Positions 46,690 to 58,154 of a DNA stretch of 64,000 nt are shown here, in pieces. The position numbers and the translations under genes are program-made. Source of the DNA: Panax quinquefolius (Eukaryota; Streptophyta; Magnoliopsida; Apiales; Araliaceae). Location of the stretch: assembly GCA_020205615.1 (NCBI GenBank), contig CM035170.1, forward strand, positions 29,951,503 to 30,015,502, written 5' to 3'. Each line of letters opens with the position of its first letter. The stretch's first letter is position 1. A model generated the notes under the pieces. That model was given only the letters and a program-made list of their open reading frames with translations. It was not told the origin of the DNA and searched no databases.

Positions 46690-47343
46690 TCATGGTTGTA
46701 AATTTAACATTCCTAGCTCACTTATTAACTTGTTAAATATGGATTCATCTAGAGGCTTTGTAAAGACACCAGCAAGTTGATTTTCAGTATGGATATATTG
46801 TAAAGATATAGTTCCATTTTGCACATGATCCCTAATGAAGTGATACCTTATTTCTATATGCTTAGTCCTAGAATGCATGACAGGATTATGAGTTATTGCT
46901 ATGGCACTTGTGTTATCACAGTGAATAGGTATGGATTTGAATTCAAACCCATAATCTACTAGCTGATTTTTCATCCATAGGATCTGAGCACAGCAGCTAC
47001 CAACAACAATATATTCAGCTTCTGTAGTTGAAGTGGATACTGAGTTTTGCATCTTTCTAAACCAGGACACACGTCTGTTTCCTAGCAATTGACAAGTGCC
47101 ACTAGTACTCTTTCTATCTATTTTGCAGCCTATAAAATCAGCATCTGTGTATCCTATTAGTTCAAATGAGGACTCCTTGGGATACCAAAGCCCCAAGTGA
47201 GGTGTACCCTTGAGATACCTAAAAATCCTCTTTACAGCAGTTAAATGTGATTCTTTAGGGTTAGCCTGAAATCTAGCACATATGCATGCTGCAAACATTA
47301 TGTCTGGCCTACTGGCAGTTAGATATAAAAGAGAGCCTATCAT
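46690..47343 (-). pseudogene. pol: Copia-3 RNase H
   Basis: 217 open codons with SLLYLTASRPDIMFAA, TDADFIGCKIDRKSTSG, STTEAEYIVV, HCDNTSAIAITHNP and SRTKHIEIRYHFIRDHV, ending LGMLNLQP stop. All expected copia RNase H segments are present. The best preserved copy in the window, but separated from RT by a frame change at 47343-47353 and the nested insertion. Confidence 0.9.
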
Positions 47344-47352
47344 ACCTCTGTA

Positions 47353-47532
47353 TTAAGTTATATCAATACTTTTACATTTTTCATCTTTGTCAAGCTTGGT
47401 TGCAGGAGCAATTGGGGTTTTCATAGGAGAGGCTAATTCCATGCCATACTTCTTAAGTAAGTCTTTAATGTACTTGGCTTGGTTTATGAATATTCCTTCA
47501 TCAGTCTGCTTTACTTGCAGTCCAAGGAAGAA
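47353..47532 (-). pseudogene. pol: Copia-3 RT, part after the insertion
   Basis: [19 protein letters not shown] and YIKDLLKKYGM continue the RT connection region. The upstream part is at 53697 and beyond; joining at the GTTCA duplication gives the [11 protein letters not shown] seen in Copia-1. Confidence 0.88.
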
Positions 47533-47537
47533 GTTCA
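47533..47537. repeat. Target site duplication GTTCA (left)
   Basis: Perfect match to 53692-53696, flanking the nested LTR element inside copia RT. Confidence 0.93.
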
Positions 47538-48434
47538 TTTGACGCCCCCAAAATAGGTATACATTACCCATTCTGAGTTTCCAGATATGACATTATAAAA
47601 ATCAAATACAAACTTCATTTATACAACTGTTGAACTGTCGTATAGAATACGACCACAGTTAACTGTGAGTTTTAATACAATATTGTCTCGTAGACAGTAT
47701 CGAAACTCAAATTATTACAATGCCATATAAAATACAGCAGCAAATATTTTAAGACCCCAAAGAAGAACGCGAAGATTACTATCTTGTTCATTCTAATGAG
47801 GTGCAGTTTTGACGCTTCCAAAGTTGGGTCTCATCACCCTATTGTTGTTCGCCAAAATCAATTATTAAGTGACGTATAAAATACGACACGCACATCTTAG
47901 GTCCTCAATACAATTATCTCCATACTATTTAGGGAGAACCTCAACAGCAATAGGCCACCGTGCTATTCCCATGTTATCCCCGCTCGACCCAGCTACACTC
48001 TTATTACCTTAAAGGAATTTTGAAGCAAAAGGGTGAGCACAACTAGCCTAGTAAAGAATATCATGACTAAAGATAACTACATTATCAATAGCTTTCATCA
48101 ATAATAAATTGGAGATTTAGAACATATGGTAGATGATAAAACTTTTCAATCATAGTTGCAGCGGAACGAGCAATCCATTAGAAGAGTCTAATAGACCATT
48201 AGATCTATTATCTTCTCTATGTTAAAAGTCCACTGATAATGTTTTATCCATGTAACATCAATCAATAATTCCTGTCCACAACCATATGAATAACTCATAA
48301 TCATAATTGTGATTCTAAATTCCTTTTCGCACCCAGGACGAAGATAATTTTAATCACCTATCTTCACCTGAAACATCAAAAATCATGGTTATACCAAATC
48401 ACAATTCTTGCTCATAATCATACTAATTAAATTC

Positions 48435-48970
48435 ATCTTTGCACTACGGCCAAAGATATACAACTGTAAAACCAATAATGCTGAGACTCAGCTTAATAAA
48501 TAATCCACATCATCGAATCACCCCTGCACTACGGCCAAGGATATTCGTTAATATCACATCCATGAATTATTCATGCACTACAGCTAAGGATATTCATTAT
48601 TATCACATCCATGAATTAATATTTCAATGCTGAGACTCAGCTCAATAATTAATCCACATCATTGAATCATCTCTGCACTACAGGCCAATGATATTCTTTA
48701 TTATTACGACCACGAATTATCCATACACTACGGGCCAAAGATAATCGTGTTTTCATCAACGGTCCTGATCATGCTATAAAACAATTCATCTTTGCACCCT
48801 TGGCCGAAGAGAATCCATAGCCATAATCATACCAAAAACTGTCCATCAATGCACTACGGGCCAATGAGGACTTTTTCCACATCATTTGTAACATTACGGT
48901 CATGATTATACCGAATAATCCCTGCTCATAATCATACAAAGTCCATCTATGCACTACAGGCCACAGATGA
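48435..48970 (-). repeat. Hairpin units, GCACTACGGGCCAA loop family
   Basis: About nine units read GCACTACRGGCCAA; the first (48435-48457) has perfect ATCTTTG/CAAAGAT arms. Later arms vary, some paired and some not. It lies downstream of the TATA box on the minus strand. The twin array is at about 51670-52200. Confidence 0.72.
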
Positions 48971-49239
48971 CTTTCAACATAATATAAACATGAGGATGAT
49001 GACAATGATATAATAATTCAATAAAATAAGTTCAAGAATTAATTTATCTAAGAACTAATAACGTCCAAATTGTCAACATGATACTTCTTTGTAGAGTAAA
49101 ATTCAAGAATGCTCAGAAGAATATTTCCATGAAAAGATACTGGATGAAGCGCAAATATCAATGATATTCCACTAATGTCATGGAGTATAGAAGTCAAAAC
49201 TTTAACCAACTGAGTATAATAGAATATATGAAACTACAA

Positions 49240-49740
49240 ATGGATTTTTGCCCGCCATGCGGTAATTCACGTGGACAGATCATTTCCACAATTTAATAAG
49301 GAATGAATACGAAGGATCATTCACCATGCATATGATAATCCACATAGACAGGTTATTCCAACAGAATAATAAAGAATGGAATAACAGAAGAATTTACTAT
49401 GCGTGCGATAGACTGCACATACAGGTTATTCCCAACAGAATAATAAATAATGGAACCAGGTCCGGCGTAAATGCACAGACATGATATTTTAATAGAATAA
49501 TAAATCATGGAACCAGGTCTGGCATAAACGCACAGACAGGATATTCTGACAGAATAATAAAGAATGGAATATTAGAATAATTTCACCATGTATGCAGTAC
49601 TTTGCATAGACAGATTATTCCAACATAAAAATAAAGAATGGAATAACAGAAGAATTTCACCAATTATATGGTATCCCACGTATACATGTTATTTCAACAG
49701 AATAATAAATAATGTAATAACAGAAGTTCTCTTCATGAAT
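49240..49740 (-). repeat. Seven 57-75-bp tandem units
   Basis: Each unit contains AGAATAATAAAGAATGGAA and a variable CCATGCRTRYG segment. The twin array is in the other LTR at about 52480-52960. Units differ more in the CATG-rich part than in the AATAATAAA part. Confidence 0.72.
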
Positions 49741-50017
49741 AAGAAAGAGAGAATACCCCTTATGAGTACAACAAATAATATTCCCTCCGAGTACAACAAG
49801 TGATATCCCTTACCGTAAAAGAACTGAATATAAGAGTAGGAAAGTAGCAGAATACTTTTCTTATTTCTCTCTCTAAAGTTTCAGTGAATTCGTAAGAAAT
49901 AATGAAGGAATGAGCTTCTATTTATAGAAAAATGGACTGCATAGTAACTAACTCATGAACCGGTTAGATTGATTTACTTTAATCTGACGGTCCACATTTA
50001 AAGCAAAATATTTTAAA

Positions 50018-50320
50018 TAAAATATAATATATTTTATTTATAATCTAATAAAATGAATAACTTTATAAAAGATTTTACTATGCAAACACTATGCATGCAA
50101 TATGCAAACACTATGCATAATAAAATATAATATATTCTAATTATTGTCTAATAAAAGCAGATAACTTTATAAAAGTATTCTGTTTTATATAAAATATTTT
50201 GCTATGCAAAACACTATGCACAATAGAATATAATATATTCTATTTATAGAATAACTTTATAAAAGTATTATGTTTTATATAAAAAGCTTTTCTGTTTTAT
50301 TATATTAATAATACCAATAA
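50018..50320 (-). repeat. Three ~104-bp U3 repeats
   Basis: AAATATAATATATT recurs at 50020, 50123 and 50227, each followed by TAACTTTATAAAAG and an ACTATGCA cluster. In transcription sense they lie upstream of TATA, like the U3 repeats of Gypsy-1. Twin block at about 53270-53570. Confidence 0.72.
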
Positions 50321-50429
50321 AACAAAACTGAGTGACTTATCACATAAGCATCAATAATCAATACCGTACTATTTACCAAAATAGAAAAAAAAATGAATAC
50401 TTTTATTTCATAAAATTCGGGGTCTCACT

Positions 50430-50765
50430 ATCACCCATCTTTATGAAATTTTGCCCTCAAAATTTACGTACGTACCTGATATTCAAAGAGATGAGAATAC
50501 CTTGCTTTCTTTTCGGATTGTCCTTCCCGGTTATATCCTTTGTATCATGATTTTTCCATTGCTCATCTCCTGTATTTCAGATATCATTCTAGAATATATC
50601 TTCAAAACAAAGGTTAATTGACATATCACAATTTGTCAACTTATCAAGTAAACAATTTTAGCTTAGGTAAGTCACACACTAGCGAAGTATATAACTCGTC
50701 TCTCCCCTCCTAGTTCTAGACTCTTATCTCCTCCAGTGACCATATCCCTAAGCTCTGATACCAAT
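50430..50765 (-). other. Interior of the non-coding element with PBS
   Basis: Only 336 bp. The right end has the perfect PBS TGGTATCAGAGC (minus strand) adjoining the LTR at 50766; the left end holds AAAATTTCATAAAGATGGG, a decayed gypsy 3' end. In between are a leader and faint remains of a polyprotein C-terminus. No usable ORF. Confidence 0.82.
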
Positions 50766-53691
50766 TGTAACGCCCCCAAAATAGGTATACATTACCCATT
50801 CTGAGTCGCCAGATATCACATTATAAAAATCAAATACAAACTTCATTTATACAACTGTTGAACTGTCGTATAGAATACAACCACAGTTAACTGTGAGTTT
50901 TAATACAATATTATCTCGTAGACAGTATCCAAACTCAAATTATTACAATGCCATATAAAATACAGCTGCAAATATTTTAAGACCCCAAAGAAGAACGAGA
51001 AGATTACTATCTTATTCATTCTAATGAGGTGTACTTTTGACGCTTCCAAAGTTGGGTTCTCATCACCCTATTGTTGTTCGCCAAAATCAATTATTAAGTG
51101 ACGTATAAAATACGACACGCACATCTTAGGTCCTCAATACAACTATCTCCATACTATTTAGGGAGAACCTCAATGACTATATAGACCATCGTGATTATTC
51201 CCATGTTATCCCGCCAAACCAAAGACTACACTCTTATTACCTGAAAGGAATTTTGAAGCAAAAGGGTGAGCACAACTAGCCTAGTAAAGAATATCATGAC
51301 TAAAGATAACTACATTATCAATAGCTTTCATCAATAATAAATTAGAGATTTAGAACATATGGTAGATGATAAAACTTTTCAATCATAGTTGCAGCGGAAT
51401 GAGCAATCCATTAGAAGAGTCAAATAGACCATCAGATCTATTATCTTCTTTATGTTAAAAGTCCACCGATAATGTTTTATCCCTGTAACATCAATCAACA
51501 ATTCCTCTCCACAACCATATGAATAACTCATAATCATAATTGTGATTCTAAATTCCCTTTTCGCACCCAGGACGAAGATAATTTTAATCACCTATCTTCA
51601 CCTGAAACATCAAAAATCATGGTTATACCAAATCACAATTCTTGCTCATAATCATACTAATTAAATTCATCTTTGCACTACGGCCAAAGATATACAACTG
51701 TAAAACCAATAATGCTGAGACTCAGCTTAATAAATAATCCACATCATCGAATCACCCCTGCACTACGGCCAATGATATTCGTTAATATCACATCCATGAA
51801 TTATCCATGCACTACGGCCAAGGATATTCATTATTATCACATCCATGAATTAATATTTCAATGCTGAGATTCAGCTCAATAATTAATCCACATCATTGAA
51901 TCATCTCTGCACTACAGGCCAAGGATATTCTTTATTATTACGACCACGAATTATCCACGCACTACGGGCCAAAGATAATCGTGTTTTCATCAACGGTCCT
52001 GATCATGCTATAAAACAATTCATCTTTGCACCCTTGGCCGAAGAGAATCCATAGCCATAATCTTACCAAAAGCTGTCCATCAATGCACTACGGGCCAATG
52101 AGGACTTTTTCCACATCATTTGTAACATTACGGTCATGATTATACCGAATAATCCCTGGTCATAATCATACAAAGTCCATCTATGCACTACAGGCCACAG
52201 ATGACTTTATACATAATATAAACATGAGGATGATGACAATGATATAATAATTCAATAAAACAAGTTCAAGAATTAATTTATCCAAGAACTAGTAACGTCC
52301 AAATTGTCAACATGATACTTCTTTGTAGAGTAAAATTCAAGAATGCTCAGAAGAATATTTCCATGAAAAGATACTGGATGAAGCGCAAATATCAAGGATA
52401 TTCCACTAATTTCATGGAGTATAGAAGTCAAAACTTTAACCAACTGAGTATAATAGAATATATGAAACTACAAATGGATTTTTGCTCATACATGCAGTAA
52501 TTCACGATGATGATCATTTCCACAATTTAATAAGGAATGAATACGAAGGATCATTCACCATGCATATGGTAATCCACATAGACAAAGTTATTCCAATGTA
52601 ATAATAAAGAATGGAATAATGTAAGAATTTACCATGCGTGCGATGATAGATCGCATGCATGTGTTATTCCCAATGTAATAATAAATAATGGAACCAGTCC
52701 TGTAAATGCACGCATACATGATATTTCAATAGAATAATAAATAATGGAACCAGTGTCCGCATAAACGCACGCATGTGATATTCGGCGAGAATAATAAAGA
52801 ATGGAATATTAGAAGAATTTCACCATGTATGCAAAGATTTTGCATATTAAAAGTTATTCCAACATAATAATAAAGAATGGAATAACAGAAGAATTTCACC
52901 AAGTATAGGGTATCCCGCGTATACAGGTTATTCCAATAGAATAATAAAGAATGTAATAACAGAAGTTCTCTTCATGAATAAGAAAGAAAGAATACCCCTA
53001 ATGAGTACAACAAATAATATTCCCTATGAGTACAACAAGTAATATCTCTTACCGTAAAAGAACTGAATATAAGAGTAGGAAAGTAGCAGAATACTTTTCT
53101 TATTTCTCTCTATAATTTCTCTCTCTAGAGTTTCAGTGAATTCGTAAGAAATAATGAAGGAATGAGCTTCTATTTATAGAAAAATGGACTGCATAGTAAC
53201 TAACTCATAAACGGTCCAGATTGATTTACTTTAATCTGACGGTCCATATTTAAAGCAAAATCTTTTAAATAAAATATAATATATTCTATTTATAATCTAA
53301 TAAAATGAATAAATTTATAAAAGATTTTACCATGCAAACACTATGCAGGCACTATGCAAACACTATGCATAATAAAATATAATATAATCTAATTATTGTC
53401 TAATAAAATAGATAACTTTATAAAAGTATTCATTTTATATAAAAAATTTTACTATGCATGCAAAACACTATGCACAATAGAATATAATTTATTCTATTTA
53501 TAGAATAACTTTATAAAAGTATTATATTTTATATAAAAAGATTTTCTATTTTATTACATTATACATAATAATACCAATAAAACAAAACTGAGTGACTTAT
53601 AACATAAGCATCAATAATCAATACCGTGTTATTTACCAAAATAGAAAGAAAAAATTGAATACTTTTATTTCATAAAATTCGGGGTCTCACA
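50766..53691 (-). repeat. 5' LTR of the non-coding element
   Basis: TGTAACGCCCCC to GGGGTCTCACA, 2926 bp, collinear with the twin at 47538. TATA at 53170-53179. Differences from the twin are clustered in short patches rather than spread evenly. Confidence 0.87.
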
Positions 53692-53696
53692 GTTCA
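53692..53696. repeat. Target site duplication GTTCA (right)
   Basis: Right copy, continuing into the copia RT frame. Confidence 0.93.
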
Positions 53697-54340
53697 GCTC
53701 ACCCATCATGCTCATTTCAAACTTGCTCTGCATAAGCTTAGAGAATCTCTTGCATAGCTTTTCATCAGTAGAACCACAAATAATATCATCAATGTATATT
53801 TGAATCAATAAGACTTTGTCTTTATGCTTTCTAAGGAATAATGTGGTATCTACTCTACCTCTAGTGAATCCATTTTCAATAAGAAAGTTAGTTAGTGTTT
53901 CATACCATGCTCTAGGTGCTTGTTTAAGACCATATAAGGCTTTGTCTAATCTATAAACATAATTAGAAAGAGATGGATTGATGAAACCTGGAGGTTGCTC
54001 TATATAGACTTCTTCATGAAGTTCACCATTTAGGAATACACTCTTGACATCCATCTGAAAGACCTTGTTTCATGTGAGCAGCAAAAGCAAGGAAGATTCT
54101 GATGGCTTCTAGTCTGGCAACATGTGCAAATGTCTCATCGTAGTCAATACCTTCTTCTTGAGAATAGCCCTTGGCCACTAATCTTGCCTTATTCCTGGTT
54201 ATTACTCCATCTTCATCCATCTTGTTCTTGAAGACCCACTTGGTTCTAATGACAGGATGACTCTTTGGTCTTAGTACCAATCTCCATACTTTACTTCTTT
54301 CAAATTAGTTGAGTTCTTCCTGCATGGCTTCTATCCAGTT
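53697..54340 (-). pseudogene. pol: Copia-3 RT, main part
   Basis: [13 protein letters not shown] and [18 protein letters not shown] (54280-54060), then a frameshift of one missing base around 54067, then [12 protein letters not shown] (motif A), [15 protein letters not shown] and YIDDIICGS (catalytic). It ends at the nested insertion after MSMMGEL. The catalytic residues are intact but the frame is not. Confidence 0.88.
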
Positions 54341-54539
54341 GGAGTCTTCCATAGCATCCTCTATCTTCTTTGGTTCCATTTGTTACAGGAAGCTTAGATA
54401 AAAACATTCATTATGGGTGGCAGCTCTTGTTTTTACTCTTGCACTCGGATCTCCAATTATTAGATCTTGAGTGTGATCTCTTGCCCATCTGTTTCCTATT
54501 GGGACATCTGTCTTGATGCCTTCTTGTCTTAGGTCTTCA

Positions 54540-55568
54540 AGATCTATTTTTCTTCTTGTTGTGGAGGTTCGTTGTCTGACATAGGCCTCTCTATGATCTC
54601 ATTTCCTTGCTCAACGATTTCACTATCTGGTACTACGATCGTAGTGTTGAGCTCGACGACTTCATTCGTAGTGTCTGAACTGTCGGTTGTAGTGTTTTAA
54701 GGCACTGTTTTGCCTAAGTTTGTTTCATCAAAGATGGTGTGAATAGAGACTTCAACACTCAGTGTCTTCTTGTTGAACACTCTGTAGGCTTTATTATCTG
54801 TGGCATATCCAAGAAAGTCTCCTTCGTCTGACTTGGGTTGAAACTTTGTCAAGTACTGCTTTCCATTGTTGAGAATGTAGCATGCACAGCCGAATACATG
54901 AAAGTAGCTGAGACTTGGTTTTCTTCCTTTCCACAGTTCATAGGGAGTCTTCTTGATCGTAGAGTGTATGAGTGATCTGTTTTGAGTCTAGCATGCAGTT
55001 TTGACAGCTTCTACCCAGAAGTATTCAGGCAGATGGGCTGTAGCTAATAGAGTTCTTCCACCCTCTATCAAAATTATGTTCTTTCTCTCAGCTACTCCAT
55101 TTTGTTGAGGAGTTCGTGGAGATGAGAAGTTATGACTGATTCCATTGTCTGTGTAGAACTGGTCCATTTTTGAGAAGTCAAATTCTCTACCATGATCACT
55201 CCTTATAGCCTTAATTTCTCTCCTTTCTCGCTTCATTACTAGCCTGAACATCTTGATCAGTTGGGAGCTTGTTTCATCCTTAGAGGTTAGAAAGAACACC
55301 CATGTGAACCTGGTGTAGTCGTCAACTATGACTAGTGAGTATCTCTTCCCTCCGAAACTTATTGGAATTGGCCCGAATAGATCCATGTTAAGCAATTATA
55401 GAGGCTCGTCGATTGAGTTGGCAGTTTTGCTCTTGAATGAGCTTCTGTTTTGCTTTCCATCGGACAGGCATTGCATGGCCTTTCTTTCACGAAGTTGAAC
55501 TTGGGTAGGCCTACAACAAGATCTTTTGAGGCCAGCTTGGATATGCTTTTGAAGTTTAAATGAGACAA
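54540..55568 (-). pseudogene. pol: Copia-3 integrase
   Basis: Zinc-finger segment (SHLNF, CNAC) at 55568-55430. Catalytic core in 55395-54988: MDLFGP (Asp), AIRSDHGREFDFS (Asp), PQQNGVAERKN (Glu), spaced as in copia integrases. The C-terminal TPYELW and FGCACYILNN region lies downstream to about 54830, with a decayed acidic linker to RT containing ACTACGATCGTAGT (54632-54645). One frame change lies between the zinc and core parts. Confidence 0.88.
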
Positions 55569-55596
55569 TCGTCTATGCCATAGCTAGCTCATTTCT

Positions 55597-56013
55597 TCAG
55601 ATGCTTTTACCAGAAAAGCATATTATTTCATCTGAGCTTAGCTGTCGAAGATTCACTGTGTAGACATTTCCTTCTCTTGTTTCGGTTAGCTTTACAATAG
55701 ATGTCTTTAAATCTCTGACTTGACACTGATTGTTGAGGAATGTTACTTGATGGCCCTTGTCGCAGAGTTGGCTAATGCTTAGAAGATTGTGTTGTAGTCC
55801 GTCCACATAGGCCACTCTACTGAAAGACATTGCTCCATTTCCAGCTAAGCCATATCCTCTTGTCTTGCCAGAGCCATTGTCTCGAAAGATGACTGAGGGA
55901 CCTTTCTTTTCTATGTAGTTAGACAAAATGGCTTTGTTCACAGTCATGTGTCTTGAGCATCCACTGTCCAGATACCAATTCGTGATCGTGGAGTTCTTTT
56001 CCTGTGGTAACAT
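55597..56013 (-). pseudogene. pol: Copia-3 protease and GAG-pre-integrase
   Basis: 138 open codons. WYLDSGCSRHMT bears the active-site Asp; NGSGKTRGYG, LQHNLLSISQLCDKGHQV and NVYTVNL follow, leading into the pre-integrase region. In FRDNGSG, Arg replaces the Gly of Copia-2. It overlaps nothing and follows the gag zinc knuckle by a few bases. Confidence 0.88.
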
Positions 56014-56020
56014 TAAACCT

Positions 56021-58101
56021 TCATTTTGGTACCCATATTTTTATGGGTCCTATTTTGTTAGTACTTTTTGAGACCCAAATTTGTTTGATCTTGGGTCTCA
56101 CATGCATGGAATTATAATAGCACTTTGCGGCCTTGTGACCAATTTTGTAGCACACAAAACATTTAATATGATGCATGCTTGTGTGTGTATGAGAATTCAT
56201 TCTCCATTTGGACTTTTGTGGTTCTTTAGTCACCCTCCTGTTAAACTGATTTTCCTTCTTCCATATGTCATTGGGTTTCATGAATTGTGAGGAGTGTACC
56301 TTACCTCCACTGTACCTTCCCAGTTGATTCGTAGAGTTGGTCTTACTCGACTCTACGATCCTTCGAGGTTGGTGAGTAGAGGATGGTTTACTCTTTTCTT
56401 TTCTTAACCCAGGCCAGTGTGAGATCCTTTACTCTTGGGAGTATGGATTGATTCAGTAGAACAGGGTTGGGCTGTTTTTTCCTTCTGTGAGGATTTCACA
56501 AATGTAATGCCTCTATTAAAACTTAAAGCATTACTAGTGCTAGTTTCCTTTAATTTTTCCACACATGGCTCTGAGGTGGATTCCTCAAAGCCTAAGCATG
56601 TTCTGTCAAATGCACTTCTTTGACTAGAGAGTAGGGAGTCCATGGATGATGAGGATTTGTTCCATGTAGAGATAGTCTTTTCTAGTTCTTCAATTTTAGA
56701 GGTTAGATTGGATTCTCTTTGTGCATTGAGCTCATTGGTCTGTTTTAAGATCTCATTCTCAGCCTCAAGCTTAGAGAGAAAGTTAGTACTTAGAAGAGCT
56801 GTTTTTAGCTCTTCTTGAACTTTCTTTTTCTCCTATTAAAGAAGTGAATAATCCTTCGACAGAACTCTAAACCACTTCATGTATTGATGCAGATCAGTTA
56901 TTATACCATGTAGTGCATTTCTCAAATCATTAGTGTCTACATCAGGTGAGTTGAAGTCAAATACCTCATCGATACTTACATTATATATGTTGGAGTTCAG
57001 TTTATCCTTTACATGTTTGGCTATTAGGCACAAATTAGCCATCTGAGGATCTTCATCATCTCCAGATTCGGGAGTTGAGTCATTGTCTGAATCACTCCAC
57101 GATCTTCCAGTTACAAGGCCTTTATCTCTCTTTTGAGGCCTTATGTTGCCTTTGTATTCCTTCTTTGCATGTGATTTCTTCTTTAGTTCTTCTCTGAGAA
57201 GTTTGTTGCAGTTGGCAATGAAATGGCCAGGCTTCTTATAGTTGTAGCATATATCATTCATTTGCTCCTGGCTGCTATAGTTGCTTCTTAGTCTTTTTAC
57301 CAGCATTGCAAAGTCCTCATCATCGTCTTCATCATATTCAGAGTCAATTTCAGTTTTGACCTTTGAGGTACATTCAGTTGCTTTGAGAGCAACACCCTTA
57401 TCCTTCTTTCTTCCTTCTGATAGAGTATCTTCTCGTTGAGTCAGCTCCAATTCGTATGTCAGAAGGTTGCCATATAACTGTTGAACATTCATCTCATGGA
57501 GATTCTTTGACTCTCTGATAGCAGTGGTTTTGGCATCCCATCTGCTTGGTAAGGCTCTCATGAACTTTATGATTAGATCTATGTTTGGATAGATCTTTCC
57601 AAATGCTCATAGAGAGTTGAGTTTAACGTTGAATCTCTCGTAGGTGGCAGTGACGTTCTATCCTTGAACGTGTGCGAACATTTCATATTGTTGTGTTAGG
57701 AGAGATTGTTTATTTTCTCTTACTTCTTCAGTTCCTTCATGCATGATGAGTAGTTCTTCCCAAACCTCCTTTGCTATTTTGTTGTTGACCACATTTTCGA
57801 ATAGATCATCTTCTAATGATTGAAACAAAATGTTCTTAGCCTTCTTGTCGAGTTGAACAGCTCTCTTCTCGTTGTCTGTCCACTCCACTTTGACTTTGAT
57901 TTGTATTCTGTTTGGATCGTCTGTAGTTAGTACAAGCTTTGTTGGAACATAGGGCCCATTCTGAACAGTCTCAAATTGATCTTCATCTATTGAGTCCATG
58001 TATGCTTGCATCCTAACTTTCCAGTTTGCAAATTTATCTTTGTTGCACATTGGTGGCTTGCTGTCTCCTCCAGTCCTTGATTCACTTGGTAAGTATGCCA
58101 T
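56021..58101 (-). pseudogene. gag: Copia-3 gag
   Basis: ATG 58101, MAYLPSESRTGG start. The UBN2-type domain (KFANWKVRMQAYMDS, FQSLEDDLFENVVN) is open to 57658. After a stop, 57561-56836 continues with LLTYELELTQRE and a first zinc knuckle, CYNYKKPGHFIANC, whose second Cys is Tyr. A Ser/Thr-rich region (56643-56404) and an intact second knuckle CFVCYKIGHKAAKC (56281-56021) follow. It would form the capsid; this copy cannot be translated whole. Confidence 0.87.
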
Positions 58102-58140
58102 TAAATCTACTTAAGTTTTATAGGCTATATAATAGAACCT

Positions 58141-58152
58141 GCTTTGATTCCA
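58141..58152 (-). other. Primer binding site of Copia-3
   Basis: Minus strand TGGAATCAAAGC beside the 5' LTR; a two-base variant of the iMet PBS. Confidence 0.8.
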
Positions 58153-58154
58153 AT

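Larger units (their letters stand above)
47538..50429 (-). repeat. 3' LTR of the non-coding element
   Basis: Starts TTTGACGCCCCC (the usual TGTAACGCC mutated) and ends GGGGTCTCACT. It holds hairpin units (48435-48970), a block of seven 57-75-bp repeats (49240-49740), TATA at 49918-49927 and three ~104-bp U3 repeats (50018-50320). Confidence 0.87.
47538..53691 (-). mobile_element. Non-coding LTR element with giant LTRs and 336-bp interior
   Basis: Two LTRs of about 2.9 kb (47538-50429 and 50766-53691) flank only 336 bp (50430-50765). The interior has a canonical tRNA-iMet PBS at one side and a decayed gypsy 3' end (GCAAAATTTCATAAAGATGGG on the minus strand) at the other. No ORF is present. 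The LTR termini match the Gypsy-1 and Gypsy-2 group. It is a non-autonomous derivative, shaped like a LARD turned inside out: almost all LTR. It must borrow gag-pol from a relative. Confidence 0.85.
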
